Shown here: one piece after another, positions 14,238 through 14,830 of the stretch
How the letters are laid out: the number at the start of each line of letters is the position of its first letter
How positions within the stretch are numbered: position 1 is the first letter of the stretch
Source of the DNA: an uncultured Chromatiaceae bacterium
GTDB taxonomy: Bacteria > Pseudomonadota > Gammaproteobacteria > Enterobacterales > Alteromonadaceae
Direction of reading: 5' to 3'
Length of the DNA stretch: 14,830 nt
NCBI GenBank assembly: GCA_946482325.1
Contig: CAMLRA010000095.1
Coordinates: forward strand, 1 to 14,830
Position numbers and translations under genes: made by a program
Notes under the pieces: generated by a model
Databases searched by the model: none
Seen by the model: only the letters and a program-made list of their open reading frames with translations
What the model was told of the DNA's origin: nothing

Positions 14238-14830
14238 TCTTGTTGAACTCCACGCGGGATCGCTTGTTGCTGACGTTTTTGATATTCCAGCAACATTTTG
14301 TTTTTTAATAATAAACTAGGTTCGTCCTGGACTTTTCGCAGTAAATTTTCCAGTTGTTGACTTTGCTCGGGACTGGCATTCGGCCAGGCTTGTTCGATAG
14401 CCTGCTGTTGCTGGTCCGGCTTTTCGCTTTGCTGCTCAGCTTCTGCCTGTTGCAGTTGTTGTTTTTGCTGCTCAGTTTGTTGCTGCTGTGCCGGATCAGA
14501 CTCGGCGCTATCTTGCTTATTTTGTTCGTTTTGCTGCTGGTCCTGCGACTGCTGCTGACTTTGTTGGTCTTGTTGCTCCTGACCGTCTTTTTGCTCGCCG
14601 TCTTTTTGTTCACCGTCCTGTTGCTGATCCTCAGATTGCTGCTGGTCTTTGGATTGTTGTTCCTGCTGCTCTTGTCGCTGTTCCAGCAGCTTTTGCATCA
14701 ACTTGATATTTTCCTGCACCCCCGGTAAATCAGCCTGTTGCGCTGCAGCCTGTTGATAAGCTGCTAATGCTTGCTGATACTGCTGCTGCAGTGCCAGGCT
14801 GTTGCCGAGATTAAACAAGCCGGCCGCGGA
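14231..14830 (-). CDS. Bat-type VWA/TPR protein (BatB-like), C-terminal part
   Basis: The reading frame is open to the window edge, so the 5' part is missing; 199 residues are visible. A tetratricopeptide-like unit opens it (FNLGNSLALQQQYQQALAAYQQA). A glutamine-rich low-complexity tract follows (about residues 51-143 of the visible part), then a better conserved end, LLRKVQDEPSLLLKNKMLLEYQKR, which resembles the terminal segment of BatB/BatC proteins. The first in-frame TTG at 14818 is not a credible start because TPR-like sequence continues upstream of it. In gammaproteobacteria these proteins usually carry an N-terminal VWA domain and membrane helices, which would lie beyond the edge. It is translationally coupled to batD. 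Confidence 0.8.
   Translation of the reverse strand, partial: SAAGLFNLGNSLALQQQYQQALAAYQQAAAQQADLPGVQENIKLMQKLLEQRQEQQEQQSKDQQQSEDQQQDGEQKDGEQKDGQEQQDQQSQQQSQDQQQNEQNKQDSAESDPAQQQQTEQQKQQLQQAEAEQQSEKPDQQQQAIEQAWPNASPEQSQQLENLLRKVQDEPSLLLKNKMLLEYQKRQQQAIPRGVQQEW
14402..14683 (-). repeat. Glutamine-rich low-complexity coding tract in the Bat TPR gene
   Basis: Codons for visible residues 51-143 contain 44 glutamines among 93 residues, with short internal repeats such as DGEQKDGEQKDGQEQQ and QQSQQQSQDQQQ. The plus strand shows many TTGCTG-type triplets. It lies between the TPR-like unit and the conserved C-terminal segment and probably forms an extended cytoplasmic linker. Confidence 0.8.

Noticed and set aside
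14354..14728. Leucine-rich plus-strand frame that looks like a membrane protein
   Set aside because: It is the antisense reading of the glutamine-codon-rich Bat tract (CAG/CAA read as CTG/TTG); no start signal.

Overview
The window looks like ordinary chromosomal DNA of a gammaproteobacterium. Coding density is high, gene order is conserved, and I see no transposase, integrase, phage gene, CRISPR array or toxin system. The best guess is the Alteromonadales/Rheinheimera-Alishewanella-Shewanella neighbourhood, because of the DUF3379-type partner of an ECF sigma factor next to Bat genes and putP, and the enterobacterial-like tesA/ybbA/ybbP set. The taxonomic call is inference only.

Layout. Positions 1-51 hold the 3' end of a tRNA-Ala(GGC). 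Next come tesA (minus) and the divergent ybbA-ybbP pair (plus). The tesA and ybbA start codons share the four bases CATG, so each ribosome-binding site lies inside the other gene. ybbP converges on a yfcH-like SDR epimerase gene. A two-component pair follows on the minus strand, a PhoP-like regulator upstream of a PhoQ-like kinase, overlapping by 4 nt. Beyond it are a glycine-zipper lipoprotein gene (minus), a small exported ComEA-type helix-hairpin-helix protein gene (plus), an EAL-like/HDOD signalling protein gene (minus) and putP, the Na+/proline symporter (minus). The right end is a minus-strand block. In transcription order it holds the C-terminal end of a VWA/TPR Bat-type gene running off the window edge, batD overlapping it by 7 nt, a terminator-like hairpin, an ECF sigma factor gene, and its probable DUF3379-family membrane anti-sigma partner overlapping by 8 nt.

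How the genes work together. YbbA and YbbP form an ABC exporter-type ATPase/permease complex with TesA encoded beside it. The PhoP/PhoQ-like proteins are a phosphorelay whose sensor lacks the acidic cluster of enteric PhoQ. The sigma/DUF3379 pair is probably an envelope-stress-type switch. The Bat genes are the distal part of a MoxR/Bat operon whose proximal genes lie outside the window.

No wholly new system was found. The items most worth a second look are the shared tesA/ybbA start, the repeat-plus-terminator arrangement before the PhoP-like gene, the non-zinc anti-sigma candidate, the low-complexity insert in YbbP, and the glutamine-rich Bat tail.
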